A stretch of 64,000 nucleotides of DNA from Ignavibacteriales bacterium. Its GTDB lineage: Bacteria > Bacteroidota > Ignavibacteria > Ignavibacteriales > Melioribacteraceae. Position 1 is the first letter of the stretch. Every line of letters starts with the position of its first letter. A program made the translations under genes and the position numbers. The stretch covers positions 433,501-497,500 of the forward strand of contig JACKAB010000006.1 of NCBI GenBank assembly GCA_020635285.1. Direction: 5' to 3'. Below the pieces are notes generated by a model. The model was not told where the DNA came from and ran no database searches. It worked only from the letters and a program-made list of their open reading frames with translations. This document shows positions 53,592-63,012 of this stretch, piece by piece.

Positions 53592-54158
53592 TTGGAAAAT
53601 AAGAAAGGAAAACTTTTTGTATTCTCTGCGCCGAGCGGATCTGGCAAGACAACAATAATCAAAAATGTTTTAAATACATTTAAAGAATTATCATTTTCAA
53701 TTTCTGCCACAACAAGATCAAAAAGACCTACAGAAGAAGAAGGTATTGATTATTTTTTTCTTGACGAAACTACATTTAGACAAAAAAGAGATAACGATGA
53801 GTTTCTAGAATGGGGAAAATTTTTTGGTTATTATTATGGAACATTAAAAAGTTTTGTTTTTGAAAGAATTAACAAAGGTATTTCTATAGTTTTAGAAGTT
53901 GATGTAAAAGGTGCCCTAAATATTAAACGAGATTATCCTGACTCTGTTTTGGTTTTTATTTCTCCGCCCAGTATTGAAGAATTAAAAATCAGACTTCAAA
54001 ACAGAAAAACTGAATCTGATATTGACTTTGCAAAAAGAATTGAACGAGCAGAAATGGAATTAAATTATAGAGAAAAATTCGATTATAATGTTTATAATTA
54101 TAATCTTGATGACGCAAAAAAAGAAGTAAATAAAATAATAGAAAAAGAATTAATATAA
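53592..54158 (+). CDS. gmk: guanylate kinase
   Basis: This 188-residue P-loop kinase converts GMP to GDP. Motifs are FVFSAPSGSGKTTI, SISATTRSKRPTEEEGIDYFF, FLEWGKFFGYYYGTLK and VLEVDVKGALNIK. The start is TTG at 53592, because the next ATG is far inside the domain and the preceding stop is only three bases away. It is followed by the omega-subunit gene after 11 bases with TAAGGAG in between. Confidence 0.96.
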   Translation: MENKKGKLFVFSAPSGSGKTTIIKNVLNTFKELSFSISATTRSKRPTEEEGIDYFFLDETTFRQKRDNDEFLEWGKFFGYYYGTLKSFVFERINKGISIVLEVDVKGALNIKRDYPDSVLVFISPPSIEELKIRLQNRKTESDIDFAKRIERAEMELNYREKFDYNVYNYNLDDAKKEVNKIIEKELI

Positions 54159-54169
54159 AGGAGTAAAAA

Positions 54170-54466
54170 ATGGGAATAGAACCCGTAGATTTAAGAGAAT
54201 TAAAAGCTAAAGCAGCAAATTTATATGAAGCAGTCATAGTTTCTGGACAAGAAGCAAGAAGAATTAATGAGGAAAGCAAAAACGAATTTAACAATCTTAT
54301 TAGTACTTTTGCGCCAAACAGCGATGATGATTTTGATGAAAGAGACAATCAAGAACAAGAAAAAATTTCATTGGAATTTGAAAAAAGAGAAAAACCGCAC
54401 ATTGTTGCTTTAAAGAAAATGATTAACGAAAAAATTGATTATAGATTTAAATCAAAAGAAGATTAA
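54170..54466 (+). CDS. rpoZ: RNA polymerase omega subunit (RpoZ/Rpb6-like)
   Basis: This 98-residue protein resembles the Bacteroidota-type omega subunit: NLYEAVIVSGQEARRINEE near the N-terminus and KPHIVALKKMINEKIDYRF near the C-terminus. Its position right after yicC-gmk is the classic location of rpoZ. An acidic insert (NSDDDFDERDNQEQ) lies in the middle. A strong terminator follows. Confidence 0.85.
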   Translation: MGIEPVDLRELKAKAANLYEAVIVSGQEARRINEESKNEFNNLISTFAPNSDDDFDERDNQEQEKISLEFEKREKPHIVALKKMINEKIDYRFKSKED

Positions 54467-54482
54467 TTGTTTATTATTTTAT

Positions 54483-54514
54483 AAAAAGGAAGTCGCTCGG
54501 CTTCCTTTTTTTTT
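54483..54514 (+). terminator. rho-independent terminator after rpoZ
   Basis: AAAAAGGAAG (54483-54492) pairs with CTTCCTTTTT (54501-54510), loop TCGCTCGG, followed by further T. It ends the yicC-gmk-rpoZ unit. Confidence 0.85.
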
Positions 54515-54649
54515 CTATATTTGATTTAAGTTTTTCATGAGTTTTTATATAGGATTTTAATAATCTCTGAAAATTTTAAAATCAGATTCTTTCCAATCAA
54601 TATTTATTTTTTCAGTAGTTTAAACTTTCAATATACTGCTAATATAAAA

Positions 54650-55387
54650 ATGAGCACTAAAAATTTATTAATAGAAGCAATTAAAGATCAGCAAAATATT
54701 TTTGGTGATGATTTATATGAAAATTTAAATTTCTCAAATCAAATAAAAAACAATTTTCTAAATGATAATTCTGTAAAAGAAAAACCAGAGTTTTATATGC
54801 CGCCAAAATCCTTGTTCGAAAATTATTCTGAGTACAAAACATTAGAGAGTTTTAATAAAAAAATTAATACCTGTCAAAAATGTCCATTAGGCAAAACAAG
54901 AACAAAATTTGTCTTTGGAGCTGGCAATCCAAACGCTGATGTTATGGTAATTGGAGAGGCTCCCGGCGCAGATGAGGATGCTCAAGGAGTTCCCTTTGTT
55001 GGTAGAGCCGGCAAACTTTTAACGGATATTTTAAAAGCAATAGATTTTGATAGAGAAGAAGTGTTTATTGCTAATATTTTAAAATGCCGTCCGCCAAATA
55101 ATAGAAATCCATTGCCCGAAGAAATGAATGAGTGTACACCTTATCTTTATAAACAAATTGAATTAGTAAAACCCAAAGTAATTCTTTTAGTTGGTTTAAT
55201 TTCTGCTAGTACATTATTAAATACAAAATTAAGCCTAACAAAAATGCGCGGTAATGTTTATGAAATTCAAGGAATAAAAACAATGGTGACATATCATCCT
55301 GCAGCATTGTTAAGAAATCCAAACTGGAAAAGAGGCTGTTGGGAAGATGTACAAAAATTTAAAAAACTTTATGAAAGTCTAAAATAA
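54650..55387 (+). CDS. family-4 uracil-DNA glycosylase (Fe-S type)
   Basis: This 245-residue protein is a type-4 uracil-DNA glycosylase, which removes uracil from DNA. It has CQKCPLGKTRTKFVFGAGNP with the first two cluster Cys, the catalytic region GEAPGADEDAQGVPFVGRAG, ILKCRPPNNRNPLPEE with the third Cys, MVTYHPAALLRNPNWKRGCW with the fourth Cys, and the helix-capping HPAALL. It carries about 65 extra N-terminal residues. It is 9 bases upstream of dnaB, in the same orientation. Confidence 0.92.
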   Translation: MSTKNLLIEAIKDQQNIFGDDLYENLNFSNQIKNNFLNDNSVKEKPEFYMPPKSLFENYSEYKTLESFNKKINTCQKCPLGKTRTKFVFGAGNPNADVMVIGEAPGADEDAQGVPFVGRAGKLLTDILKAIDFDREEVFIANILKCRPPNNRNPLPEEMNECTPYLYKQIELVKPKVILLVGLISASTLLNTKLSLTKMRGNVYEIQGIKTMVTYHPAALLRNPNWKRGCWEDVQKFKKLYESLK

Positions 55388-55396
55388 TAAAACGTT

Positions 55397-56818
55397 ATGG
55401 AAGAATATTCAAATCAAAATAGCCCAATGAGACAACAGCCATCTGCAGTAGAAGTTGAACGAGCTGTACTTGGCGCAGTCATGCTGGAAAGAACTGCTCT
55501 CGATAAAGTTGCAGATACTCTTCAGCCTGAATGCTTTTATGATAAACGAAATCAAGTGATTTTTGAAGCAATGATTTCACTTTATCAATCATCTGGTTCA
55601 GAACCAATTGACTCAGTTTCACTATTTGAGGAATTGAAAAAGAATAATAAGCTTGAGGCTTCCGGTGGAGCAGTTTACATAAGCAAGCTGGGTTCTGACA
55701 TTTCATCGGCTGCAAACGTAGAATATCATTCAAAAGTAATTTTAGAAAAATGGATTCTTCGTAAACTTATTACTACCTCAACAGAGATTGCTACAAACGC
55801 ATACAATGGCACCGAAGATGTTTTTGATATGCTTGATGCAGCCGAATCAAAAATATTTGAGATTACAGAGGCCGGATTAAAAGAATCCTATAAATCAATG
55901 GATAGAGCAGTTAGAGAAGCAATTGAACATATAGAAGCTATTCACTCAAAAAATATGGCTTCTTTCTCTGTTCCCACTGGTTTTTTTGGTTTAGATGATT
56001 TACTTGGCGGTTTTCAAAAATCAGATTTAATAATTGTTGCGGCACGGCCATCCATGGGAAAAACGGCTTTCGCCCTTTCTGCGGCTCGTAATGCGGCAGT
56101 TGATCATAACGTGCCTATTGCTGTTTTTAGTTTGGAAATGGCAACAATACAATTAGTAACCAGATTGATTTGCGCTGAAGCAAGAATTAATGCTCATAGC
56201 GTCAGAACCGGTAAATTCAAAGTAGAAGATGGTCCAAGAATTAGTAGAACAGCTCACAAGCTTTCGCAAGCACCTATTTATATTGATGATTCTCCTGGTC
56301 AAACCGTTTTGGAAATTAGAGCTAAAGCAAGGAGATTAAAATCGGAAAAAAATATTGGACTTATAATAATTGATTACATGCAGCTAATGACCTCCAGCGG
56401 AAGGGTTGAAAGTAGAGAGAGGGAAATTTCAACAATCTCCCGTTCTCTTAAAGGACTTGCAAAAGAATTGAATATTCCTGTAATTGCCTTATCTCAGTTG
56501 AATAGAGCGGTTGAAACTAGAACGGATAAACGACCACAACTTTCTGATTTACGTGAATCTGGTTCTATTGAACAGGATGCTGATGTTGTTATATTTTTAA
56601 CTCGGCCCGAGTATTATGGCATTACACAATTTGCGGATGGAGAATCAACAGAAGGAATTGCTGAGATAATCATTGGTAAGCAGCGTAACGGCCCAACCGG
56701 AGAAGTAAAACTTAAATTTATTAAAGATTTCGCACGCTTCGAAAATTTAGATATGTTTCACTCAAGCTTTGAGGACCAAGTTGCACCGCAAAGAGATGAA
56801 GAGGATTTACCAATATGA
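55397..56818 (+). CDS. dnaB: replicative DNA helicase
   Basis: This 473-residue DnaB has an N-terminal domain (VEVERAVLGAVMLERTAL) and a RecA-like motor with Walker A ARPSMGKTAFALS, FSLEMATIQLVTRL, Walker B LIIIDYMQLM, ALSQLNRAVETRTDKRPQLS and DLRESGSIEQDADVV. It unwinds DNA at the replication fork. No intein is present. Its last four bases overlap the DUF1460 gene (ATGA). Confidence 0.97.
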   Translation: MEEYSNQNSPMRQQPSAVEVERAVLGAVMLERTALDKVADTLQPECFYDKRNQVIFEAMISLYQSSGSEPIDSVSLFEELKKNNKLEASGGAVYISKLGSDISSAANVEYHSKVILEKWILRKLITTSTEIATNAYNGTEDVFDMLDAAESKIFEITEAGLKESYKSMDRAVREAIEHIEAIHSKNMASFSVPTGFFGLDDLLGGFQKSDLIIVAARPSMGKTAFALSAARNAAVDHNVPIAVFSLEMATIQLVTRLICAEARINAHSVRTGKFKVEDGPRISRTAHKLSQAPIYIDDSPGQTVLEIRAKARRLKSEKNIGLIIIDYMQLMTSSGRVESREREISTISRSLKGLAKELNIPVIALSQLNRAVETRTDKRPQLSDLRESGSIEQDADVVIFLTRPEYYGITQFADGESTEGIAEIIIGKQRNGPTGEVKLKFIKDFARFENLDMFHSSFEDQVAPQRDEEDLPI

Positions 56819-57672
56819 AAAATTTTAAAATTATTCTTGCATTATTATTTTTACAAACTTTTATAACTGCACAATCACTTTACACTGATGAAGATGTTGA
56901 AATTTGTAAATCTAAATTTGATTTTGCTGTAAAAAAAGATTTAAAAAATAAACCAATTAATGATGTAATGATTGAAGTTGGCAAAACTTTTCTTGGATTG
57001 GGTTATGAGGCATTCACTTTAGAAAAAGGCGAACCCGAACAACTTGTAATTCATTTAAGTGGATTAGATTGCTACACTTTTTTTGAAAGCTCATTAGTTT
57101 TTGCAAAATGCATAAAAAATGGCAAAACTAGTTTTGAAGATTATCAAAAGGAACTTACAAATATTCGTTACAGAGATGGTAAAATTAATGGTTATCCATC
57201 TCGACTTCATTATGCATCCGATTGGCTTTATGATAACAATAATCGTGGAAATGTGAAAGATATAACACAACAAATTGGTGGAATTGAGTTCTCAAAGAAA
57301 ATAGATTTTATGAGCACTCATTCAGATTCATATAAGCAACTTAAAAATAATCCAGAATTTGTTAAAGAAATTAAGTCAATTGAAGATTCAATAAACTCCA
57401 GGAAATATTATTACATTCCACAAAATTTTATCAAGTGTGTTGAGGATAGCATACATAATGGAGATATAATTTTACTAACCGCTAGTGCAGATGGATTGGA
57501 CATTTCTCACACCGGGATGGCAATTAAAATGGATGATGGAAGAATGCATTTTTTGCATGCACCTTTACGCGGAAAGAAAATCCAAATTACGGAACAGCCG
57601 CTTTCTGATTATGTCAAATCTGTTGATAGACATACAGGCATTATGGTTGCGAGAGTTTTAGAACCAAAATAA
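56815..57672 (+). CDS. DUF1460 protein (N-acetylmuramoyl-L-alanine-amidase-like)
   Basis: This 285-residue protein has a signal peptide (about 1-20, ending FITAQS). A DUF1460 domain follows: GLDCYTFFESSLVFAKC, with the Cys that acts as nucleophile in this NlpC/P60-like fold, YRDGKINGYPSRLHYASDWL and DISHTGMAIKMDDGRMHFLH with the His. It probably cleaves cell-wall muropeptides in the periplasm. It overlaps dnaB by four bases. The peptidoglycan-recycling kinase gene anmK is 0.9 kb away. Confidence 0.88.
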   Translation: MKNFKIILALLFLQTFITAQSLYTDEDVEICKSKFDFAVKKDLKNKPINDVMIEVGKTFLGLGYEAFTLEKGEPEQLVIHLSGLDCYTFFESSLVFAKCIKNGKTSFEDYQKELTNIRYRDGKINGYPSRLHYASDWLYDNNNRGNVKDITQQIGGIEFSKKIDFMSTHSDSYKQLKNNPEFVKEIKSIEDSINSRKYYYIPQNFIKCVEDSIHNGDIILLTASADGLDISHTGMAIKMDDGRMHFLHAPLRGKKIQITEQPLSDYVKSVDRHTGIMVARVLEPK

Positions 57673-57678
57673 AAGTTA

Positions 57679-58545
57679 TTACACAGCAATTAAACTTTTT
57701 AACACTTCTAAATTCTCTAAATCCTCAAGCTGTTCTTTGCCTTTAGGAGTTTCTAAAATTTTTGGAATTGAAATTAATTTTTCATCATTCATAATATTTT
57801 TAAAACCTTCTATACCAATAAAACCATTCCCAATATGTTCATGTCTGTCAACTCTGCTGCCCAATTCTTTTTTACTTCCATTCATATGAAAACATTTTAA
57901 CTTTTCAAGTCCAATTATTTTATCAAAATCCTGCATGGTTTTGTAATAAGTTTCTCTTGTTCTAAAATCGTAACCCGCAGCAAATAAATGAGCGGTATCT
58001 ATGCAAACACTCATTCTTTTTTTATCTTCAACAAGTTCAATTATCCTTGCAATATGTTCGAATCTATAACCAAGTGCAGTGCCTTGTCCTGCAGTAATTT
58101 CTAGCATACTGCTAACATTAAAATTTTTAGTTTTATCATGCGCAATATTAATAGACTCAGCAATTATTTTTAACCCTTCTTCTTCTCCCATTCCAGTATG
58201 AGAACCTGGATGAAAGTTTAGATAAGGAATCCCAAGTTGTTCGCATCTTGTTAATTCATCAACAAACGCATTTCTCGATTTTTCAAGTAAATCCACATCG
58301 TTTGCACAAAGATTAATTAAATATGAATCGTGTGCTACAACAAATTTCACATTCGAATTTTCAAGTTTACTCTTAAATTTTGTAATTTCTTTTTCATCTA
58401 AAGGTTTAGCAAACCATCTATTATTATTTTTGGTAAAAATCTGCATTGCCGTGAAACCTAATTTTTCAGCGCGTTCAACGGCTTTTGAAACTCCGCCGGA
58501 AGTTGAAGTATGAGCGCCGAGTAAATGTTCCATTTTTTTATCCAT
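57679..58545 (-). CDS. nfo: deoxyribonuclease IV (endonuclease IV)
   Basis: This 288-residue AP endonuclease cuts DNA at abasic sites using three zinc ions. Visible ligand motifs are LLGAHTSTSGGVSKAVERA, VVAHDSYLINL, LNFHPGSHTG, LEITAGQGTALGYRF, CIDTAHLFAAGYDF, FHMNGSKKELGSRVDRHEH and the HIGNGFIG loop. It is a single gene on the minus strand between DUF1460 and anmK, divergent from anmK. Confidence 0.96.
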   Translation of the reverse strand: MDKKMEHLLGAHTSTSGGVSKAVERAEKLGFTAMQIFTKNNNRWFAKPLDEKEITKFKSKLENSNVKFVVAHDSYLINLCANDVDLLEKSRNAFVDELTRCEQLGIPYLNFHPGSHTGMGEEEGLKIIAESINIAHDKTKNFNVSSMLEITAGQGTALGYRFEHIARIIELVEDKKRMSVCIDTAHLFAAGYDFRTRETYYKTMQDFDKIIGLEKLKCFHMNGSKKELGSRVDRHEHIGNGFIGIEGFKNIMNDEKLISIPKILETPKGKEQLEDLENLEVLKSLIAV

Positions 58546-58612
58546 TATTAATTCGAATTTCTTCTATAAAATTAGCAAGTTTAAAGCAGAAATTTTCAAC
58601 TTATCTTATAAA

Positions 58613-59806
58613 ATGTTTATGAAACGATTAACTCAGTTATCAAATAAAGAAAAGAAAAACGTAATTGGAATAATGTCTGGGACTTCTCTGGACGGAGTTG
58701 ATGTTGCTCTTGTAGAAATTGAAGGAAATAGTACTTTTACAAAAATTAATTTGGTTGGATTTTTAGAGTACCCTTTTCCAAAAGGATTGAAAAATACATT
58801 GCTTAAGAACTCCGTTAAAGAAACCAGCAATGTAGAAGATTTATCTCAACTAAATTTCCTCATTCCAAATATTTATTCTGATGCTATAAAAACCTTGTGC
58901 AAAGAAATTGAATTCCCTTTTGATAAAATCGATCTAATTGGAAGTCATGGACAAACGGTTCATCATCTGCCGGTTAAGCAAAATTATTTTGACTATAAAA
59001 TTGCTTCAACTTTACAAATTGGCGATCCGGCTGTACTGGCAAAGCTAACAAACATAATAACAATAGGTGATTTCAGAACCGGTGATGTTGCCTTGGGTGG
59101 TGAAGGTGCTCCACTGGTTCCATATTTCGATTATATTCTATTTCATTCACATCAAAAAAATAGAGCACTATTGAATATTGGTGGTATTTCTAACTTTACA
59201 ATTTTAAATAAAAATTTAGGTCTGCAAGAAGTTTTGGCTTTTGATACAGGGCCGGGAAATATGTTAATTGATACATTGACTAAAAAATTATTCAATAAAG
59301 ATTATGATAAAGATGGAGAAATAGCACGTTCCGGAAAATTGAATAATGAATTATATAAATCATTAATTGCAAAAGATAAGTTTATTGAGTTAAATCCGCC
59401 AAAATCAACTGGTAGAGAACATTACGGAGAAAGTTTCTTAGCCGATTTAATAAAGAAATACAAAAATCTTCCAAATGAAGATTGGCTAAATACAATTACG
59501 AGATTTACCGCTTATGGAATTTTTAAAAATTATGAATTGTTTGTTAAAAAAGAAACAGTAATTGATGAGTTAATTATTAGCGGCGGCGGTGCAAAAAATA
59601 AATTCTTATACGAATGTTTAAGTAAAGAGTTCGGTAAATCTGTTGAACTAAAAGTTATTGATGATATTGGAGTTTCCTCCGATGCGAAAGAAGCAATCTG
59701 CTTTGCTGTTTTGGCCAATGAAACTATTTCCGGCAACCCGACAAATATTCCACGGACAACTGGGGCATCAAGAGCAACAGTTTTGGGAAAAATATGTTTG
59801 CCTTAG
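58613..59806 (+). CDS. anmK: anhydro-N-acetylmuramic acid kinase
   Basis: This 397-residue AnmK has VIGIMSGTSLDGVDVALVE, LIGSHGQTVHHLP, IGDFRTGDVALGGEGAPLVP, LLNIGGISNFT and AFDTGPGNMLID. It hydrolyses and phosphorylates 1,6-anhydro-MurNAc during cell-wall recycling. The start could be the ATG at 58613 or the one at 58619; both give normal proteins. It converges on gatB, 29 bases away, with no evident terminator. Confidence 0.95.
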   Translation: MFMKRLTQLSNKEKKNVIGIMSGTSLDGVDVALVEIEGNSTFTKINLVGFLEYPFPKGLKNTLLKNSVKETSNVEDLSQLNFLIPNIYSDAIKTLCKEIEFPFDKIDLIGSHGQTVHHLPVKQNYFDYKIASTLQIGDPAVLAKLTNIITIGDFRTGDVALGGEGAPLVPYFDYILFHSHQKNRALLNIGGISNFTILNKNLGLQEVLAFDTGPGNMLIDTLTKKLFNKDYDKDGEIARSGKLNNELYKSLIAKDKFIELNPPKSTGREHYGESFLADLIKKYKNLPNEDWLNTITRFTAYGIFKNYELFVKKETVIDELIISGGGAKNKFLYECLSKEFGKSVELKVIDDIGVSSDAKEAICFAVLANETISGNPTNIPRTTGASRATVLGKICLP

Positions 59807-59835
59807 TAAATATATTTTAGGTTTATTAAAGAATA

Positions 59836-61258
59836 CTATTTTAACTTTTCTCTCAAAATATCATTTACCATTTGCGGATTTGCTTTGCCTTTTGTTTCTT
59901 TCATAACTTGTCCAACTAAAAATCCAATTACTTTTTCTTTCCCAGACTTAAACTCATCAACTTGAGCTGGATTATTATTGATCACATTATCAATTGCAGA
60001 TTCAATCGCAGACGTATCAGTAATCTGTGTTAGACCTTTTTCTTCAACAATAATATTAGGGTCTTTGTTTTCTTCTAACAATATTGGGAAAATATCTTTA
60101 GCAATTTTACTGCTGATTTTGTTAGTTGTAATAAGGTTTATTAATTTACCAAGATTCTCGGCAGAAATTGGGAAATTTGAAAAAGTTAATTTTTGCTCAT
60201 TAATTATTTTTAGAACATCACCCATTACCCAATTACTGGCTATTTTTGCATTATCCGTTTCTTTAAGTATTTCTTCAAAATAATCTGCAATATCTTTTTG
60301 AGATGTTAAAACTTCAGCATCATATTCAGGCAAATTTAGTTCAGTTATAAATCTTTCTTTTCTCTTAGCAGGAAGTTCCGGCATAGTGTTAAGAATTTCA
60401 TTTTTCCATTCATTACTTACGATTACCGGCATTAAATCCGGATCGGGAAAATATCTGTAATCATGCGCTTCTTCTTTTCCACGCATAGAAGTGGCTTTAT
60501 TTTGATCTGCATTCCATAAAAGTGTTTGCTGAACAACCTCCCCGCCATCTTCAACTAAATTAATTTGTCGCTCAATTTCGTAATCAATCGCACTTTGAAC
60601 ATTTTTAAATGAGTTCATATTTTTCACTTCTGTTCTTGTACCTAATTTTTTAGAACCTTTCGGTCGAATTGAAATATTTGCATCACATCTTAAAGAACCT
60701 TCCTCCATATTTCCATCGCAAATTCCAAGGTAAGTAATTATCTGTTTTAAGTTTGATAAATATTGATATGCCTCTTCGCCACTACTAATGTCTGGTTCAC
60801 TCACAATCTCAATTAACGGTACGCCACATCTATTAACATCAACCAGCGTATCAAATCCTTGATCGTGAATTGATTTACCGGCATCTTCTTCCATGTGTAT
60901 TCTGGTAATACCAATTTTCTTTTTTTTATCGGTTTTAATTTCTACGTATCCATGTTCACAAATTGGCAACTCAAATTGAGAAATTTGATAACCTTTTGGC
61001 AGATCGGGATAAAAATAATTTTTTCTTTCAAAAGTAGATCTTTCATTGATTGTACAATTAGTTGCTAAGCCCATTAAGGTTGTAAACTCAACTACTTTTT
61101 TTTTTTAATACTGGAAGAACTCCGGGATGCCCCAAACAAATTGGACAAACATTTGTATTTGCGGGATTACCAAATTTTGTTGAGCACCCGCAAAATATTT
61201 TCGTATCAGTTAATAATTGTGCGTGAACTTCCAGACCAATTACAGCTTCAAATTCCAA
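59836..61258 (-). CDS. gatB: Asp/Glu-tRNA amidotransferase subunit B (one frameshift near N-terminus)
   Basis: The intact frame (412 residues, from 61074) starts inside the conserved domain at GLATNCTINE. Upstream on the minus strand the missing N-terminus reads EFEAVIGLEVHAQL, KIFCGCSTKFGNP and VCPICLGHPGVLPVL, with the zinc-binding Cys pairs. It joins if one A is removed from the 11-base run at 61096-61106. The start is then TTG at 61258, behind AGGA. Other landmarks are KGYQISQFELPICEHGYV, HMEEDAGKSIHD, GVPLIEIVSEPD and the C-terminal YqeY-like tail ending NPQMVNDILREKLK. GatB transamidates mischarged tRNA. As GatB is normally essential, the break is very likely a sequence error. Confidence 0.93.
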
Positions 61259-61373
61259 GTTTTATCCTTTTTCAATTTTTAGAAAAGTAAATATAATTAT
61301 AACAACATTAGAAATTTTATTTTCAATGATAATTTAATAATATTAGACTAGTAATAAAAAAATTGAGGTGATT

Positions 61374-62107
61374 TTGAAATTAGATTTTTTAGCTTTTGCA
61401 GCTCATCCTGATGATGCCGAATTGGCAATGGGTGGAACAATTGCAAAATTAAGCCAAGCTGGATTAAAAGTCGGAATTGCAGATTTAACCGGCGGTGAAT
61501 TGGGAACGCGTGGCACCAAAGAAACAAGAAAAAAAAAGCGCAAAAGGCTGATAAAATTTTAAATATTTCTGTTAGAGAAAATTTGGGTATTAAAGACGGT
61601 CATATTTTTGTTAATAATGAAAACACATTAAAGGTTATAAAATCTATACGAAAACATCAACCGGAAATTATTTTTGCGCCCTATTTTAATGATAGACATC
61701 CGGATCATATTGAAGCTAGCAGTTTAATTAAAAGAGCAATGTTTTTTTCAGGATTGCAAAAAATTAAAACATCCATAAATGGGAAACCGCAAAAAAGCTT
61801 ACAGACCCAAAAAGATATTTTATTTTATGCAGACTTACGAATTTCAACCTTCGTTTATTGTTGATATTTCTGAAACATTTGAGACAAAAATGGAGGCTGT
61901 TAAAGCATATAATACACAATTCCATGTAGATGGTGCAAAGCAAAAAGGTCCGCAGACTTTTATTAGCACTCCGGAATTTATTAAATTTTTAGAGGCTCGA
62001 GCAAAAACATTTGGGTTTAAAATTGGCAAAAATTATGGCGCGAGCCATTTTATAGTGAAGAATTAATTGAATTAGACTTGTTTAACTTTTTAGAGAAAAC
62101 AAAATGA
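61374..62107 (+). pseudogene. bshB1: bacillithiol biosynthesis deacetylase BshB1, three frameshifts
   Basis: A PIG-L-type zinc deacetylase: FLAFAAHPDDAELAMGGT, ADLTGGELGTRGT, FAPYFNDRHPDHIEAS and KMEAVKAYNTQF match the BshB1 family, which makes GlcN-malate for bacillithiol. Three pieces join after correcting runs at 61529-61537 (A), 61791-61796 (A) and 62048-62051 (T). The last restores the family ending HFYSEELIELDLFNFLEKTK, with the stop overlapping the next gene's start (ATGA, 62104-62107). The start is TTG at 61374, five bases after GAGG; a GTG at 61368 overlaps that site. It supports bacillithiol use together with the bacilliredoxin at 32863. Confidence 0.87.
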
Positions 62108-62967
62108 GATTAGGATTAATTGGGACCGGCCTGATGGGCAAACCAATGGCTGAAAAACTTATTGAAGCTGAATATGATTTAAAAATATATAATAGGACTG
62201 CCGGTAAGGCCGAAAGTCTTATAAATATTGGCGCAAAAGCATTCACTGATGTAAATGAATTGGCAAATAATTCTGATGTAATCATAATGATGCTCTCTAA
62301 TTATGATGCAATTCAAGAAGTATTATTTGAAAGTAATATTAGTCAGCTTGAAAATAAAACAATTATTCAAATGAGTACAATCGCTCCAACAGAAAGTTTA
62401 GAATTAAAATCACGTGTAGAAAAATTAAGAGGGGAATATTTTGAAGCACCTGTTCTCGGCAGCATCAATCAAATATTAGATAAAGAGCTTATTGTATTAG
62501 TCGGATCAAATGAGATACAATTTGCCAAGTATAAAAAAATGTTTGAATCATTCTCAAAGAAAATTATGTACATAGGAGAAGTTGGGAAAGCTTCTGCTAT
62601 TAAGCTAGCACTTAATCAATTAATTATTTCTGAAACCGCTGCTTTTTCAATGAGTTTAGGTTATGTAAGAGAGAATAATTTAAATATTGAAACTTTTATG
62701 GATATTCTTAGAAGCAGTGCTCTTTATGCTCAGACTTTTGATAAAAAACTTCCGAATTATTTAGAAAGAAATTTTGAAAACCCAAATTTCCCTGTTAAAC
62801 ACTTGCTAAAAGATTTGGACTTGATGCTTAATGAATTTGCAGATAAAAACATTAATACCGATACTTTGAAAGGAATAAGAAAAATTTTGGTTGATTCAAT
62901 TAAAACCGGTAATTCTGATAAAGATTACTCTGCAATTTATAATTCAATTCATATCAAAAAAGATTGA
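62104..62967 (+). CDS. NAD(P)-dependent beta-hydroxyacid dehydrogenase (GLYR1/GarR type)
   Basis: This 287-residue protein of the 3-hydroxyisobutyrate dehydrogenase superfamily has the N-terminal nucleotide motif GLIGTGLMGKPMAEKL with YNRTAGK, the substrate motif APVLGSINQILDKEL and the catalytic Lys in AIKLALNQLI. It reduces small aldehydes such as glyoxylate or succinic semialdehyde, or oxidises hydroxyacids; the exact substrate is unknown. It overlaps the end of the repaired bshB1 frame by four bases, suggesting translational coupling. Confidence 0.87.
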   Translation: MRLGLIGTGLMGKPMAEKLIEAEYDLKIYNRTAGKAESLINIGAKAFTDVNELANNSDVIIMMLSNYDAIQEVLFESNISQLENKTIIQMSTIAPTESLELKSRVEKLRGEYFEAPVLGSINQILDKELIVLVGSNEIQFAKYKKMFESFSKKIMYIGEVGKASAIKLALNQLIISETAAFSMSLGYVRENNLNIETFMDILRSSALYAQTFDKKLPNYLERNFENPNFPVKHLLKDLDLMLNEFADKNINTDTLKGIRKILVDSIKTGNSDKDYSAIYNSIHIKKD

Positions 62968-63012
62968 ACCCCAACCTAGTTTTCTGCATCATAATTAATA
63001 AAGGAGAAAATT

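Noticed and set aside
55397..56818. Replication origin near dnaB
   Set aside because: No dnaA or dnaN gene, no cluster of DnaA-box-like sequences and no long AT-rich non-coding stretch lies nearby.
61368..61376. GTG at 61368 as start of bshB1
   Set aside because: It overlaps the GAGGTG ribosome site; TTG at 61374 has correct spacing and matches the family N-terminus.
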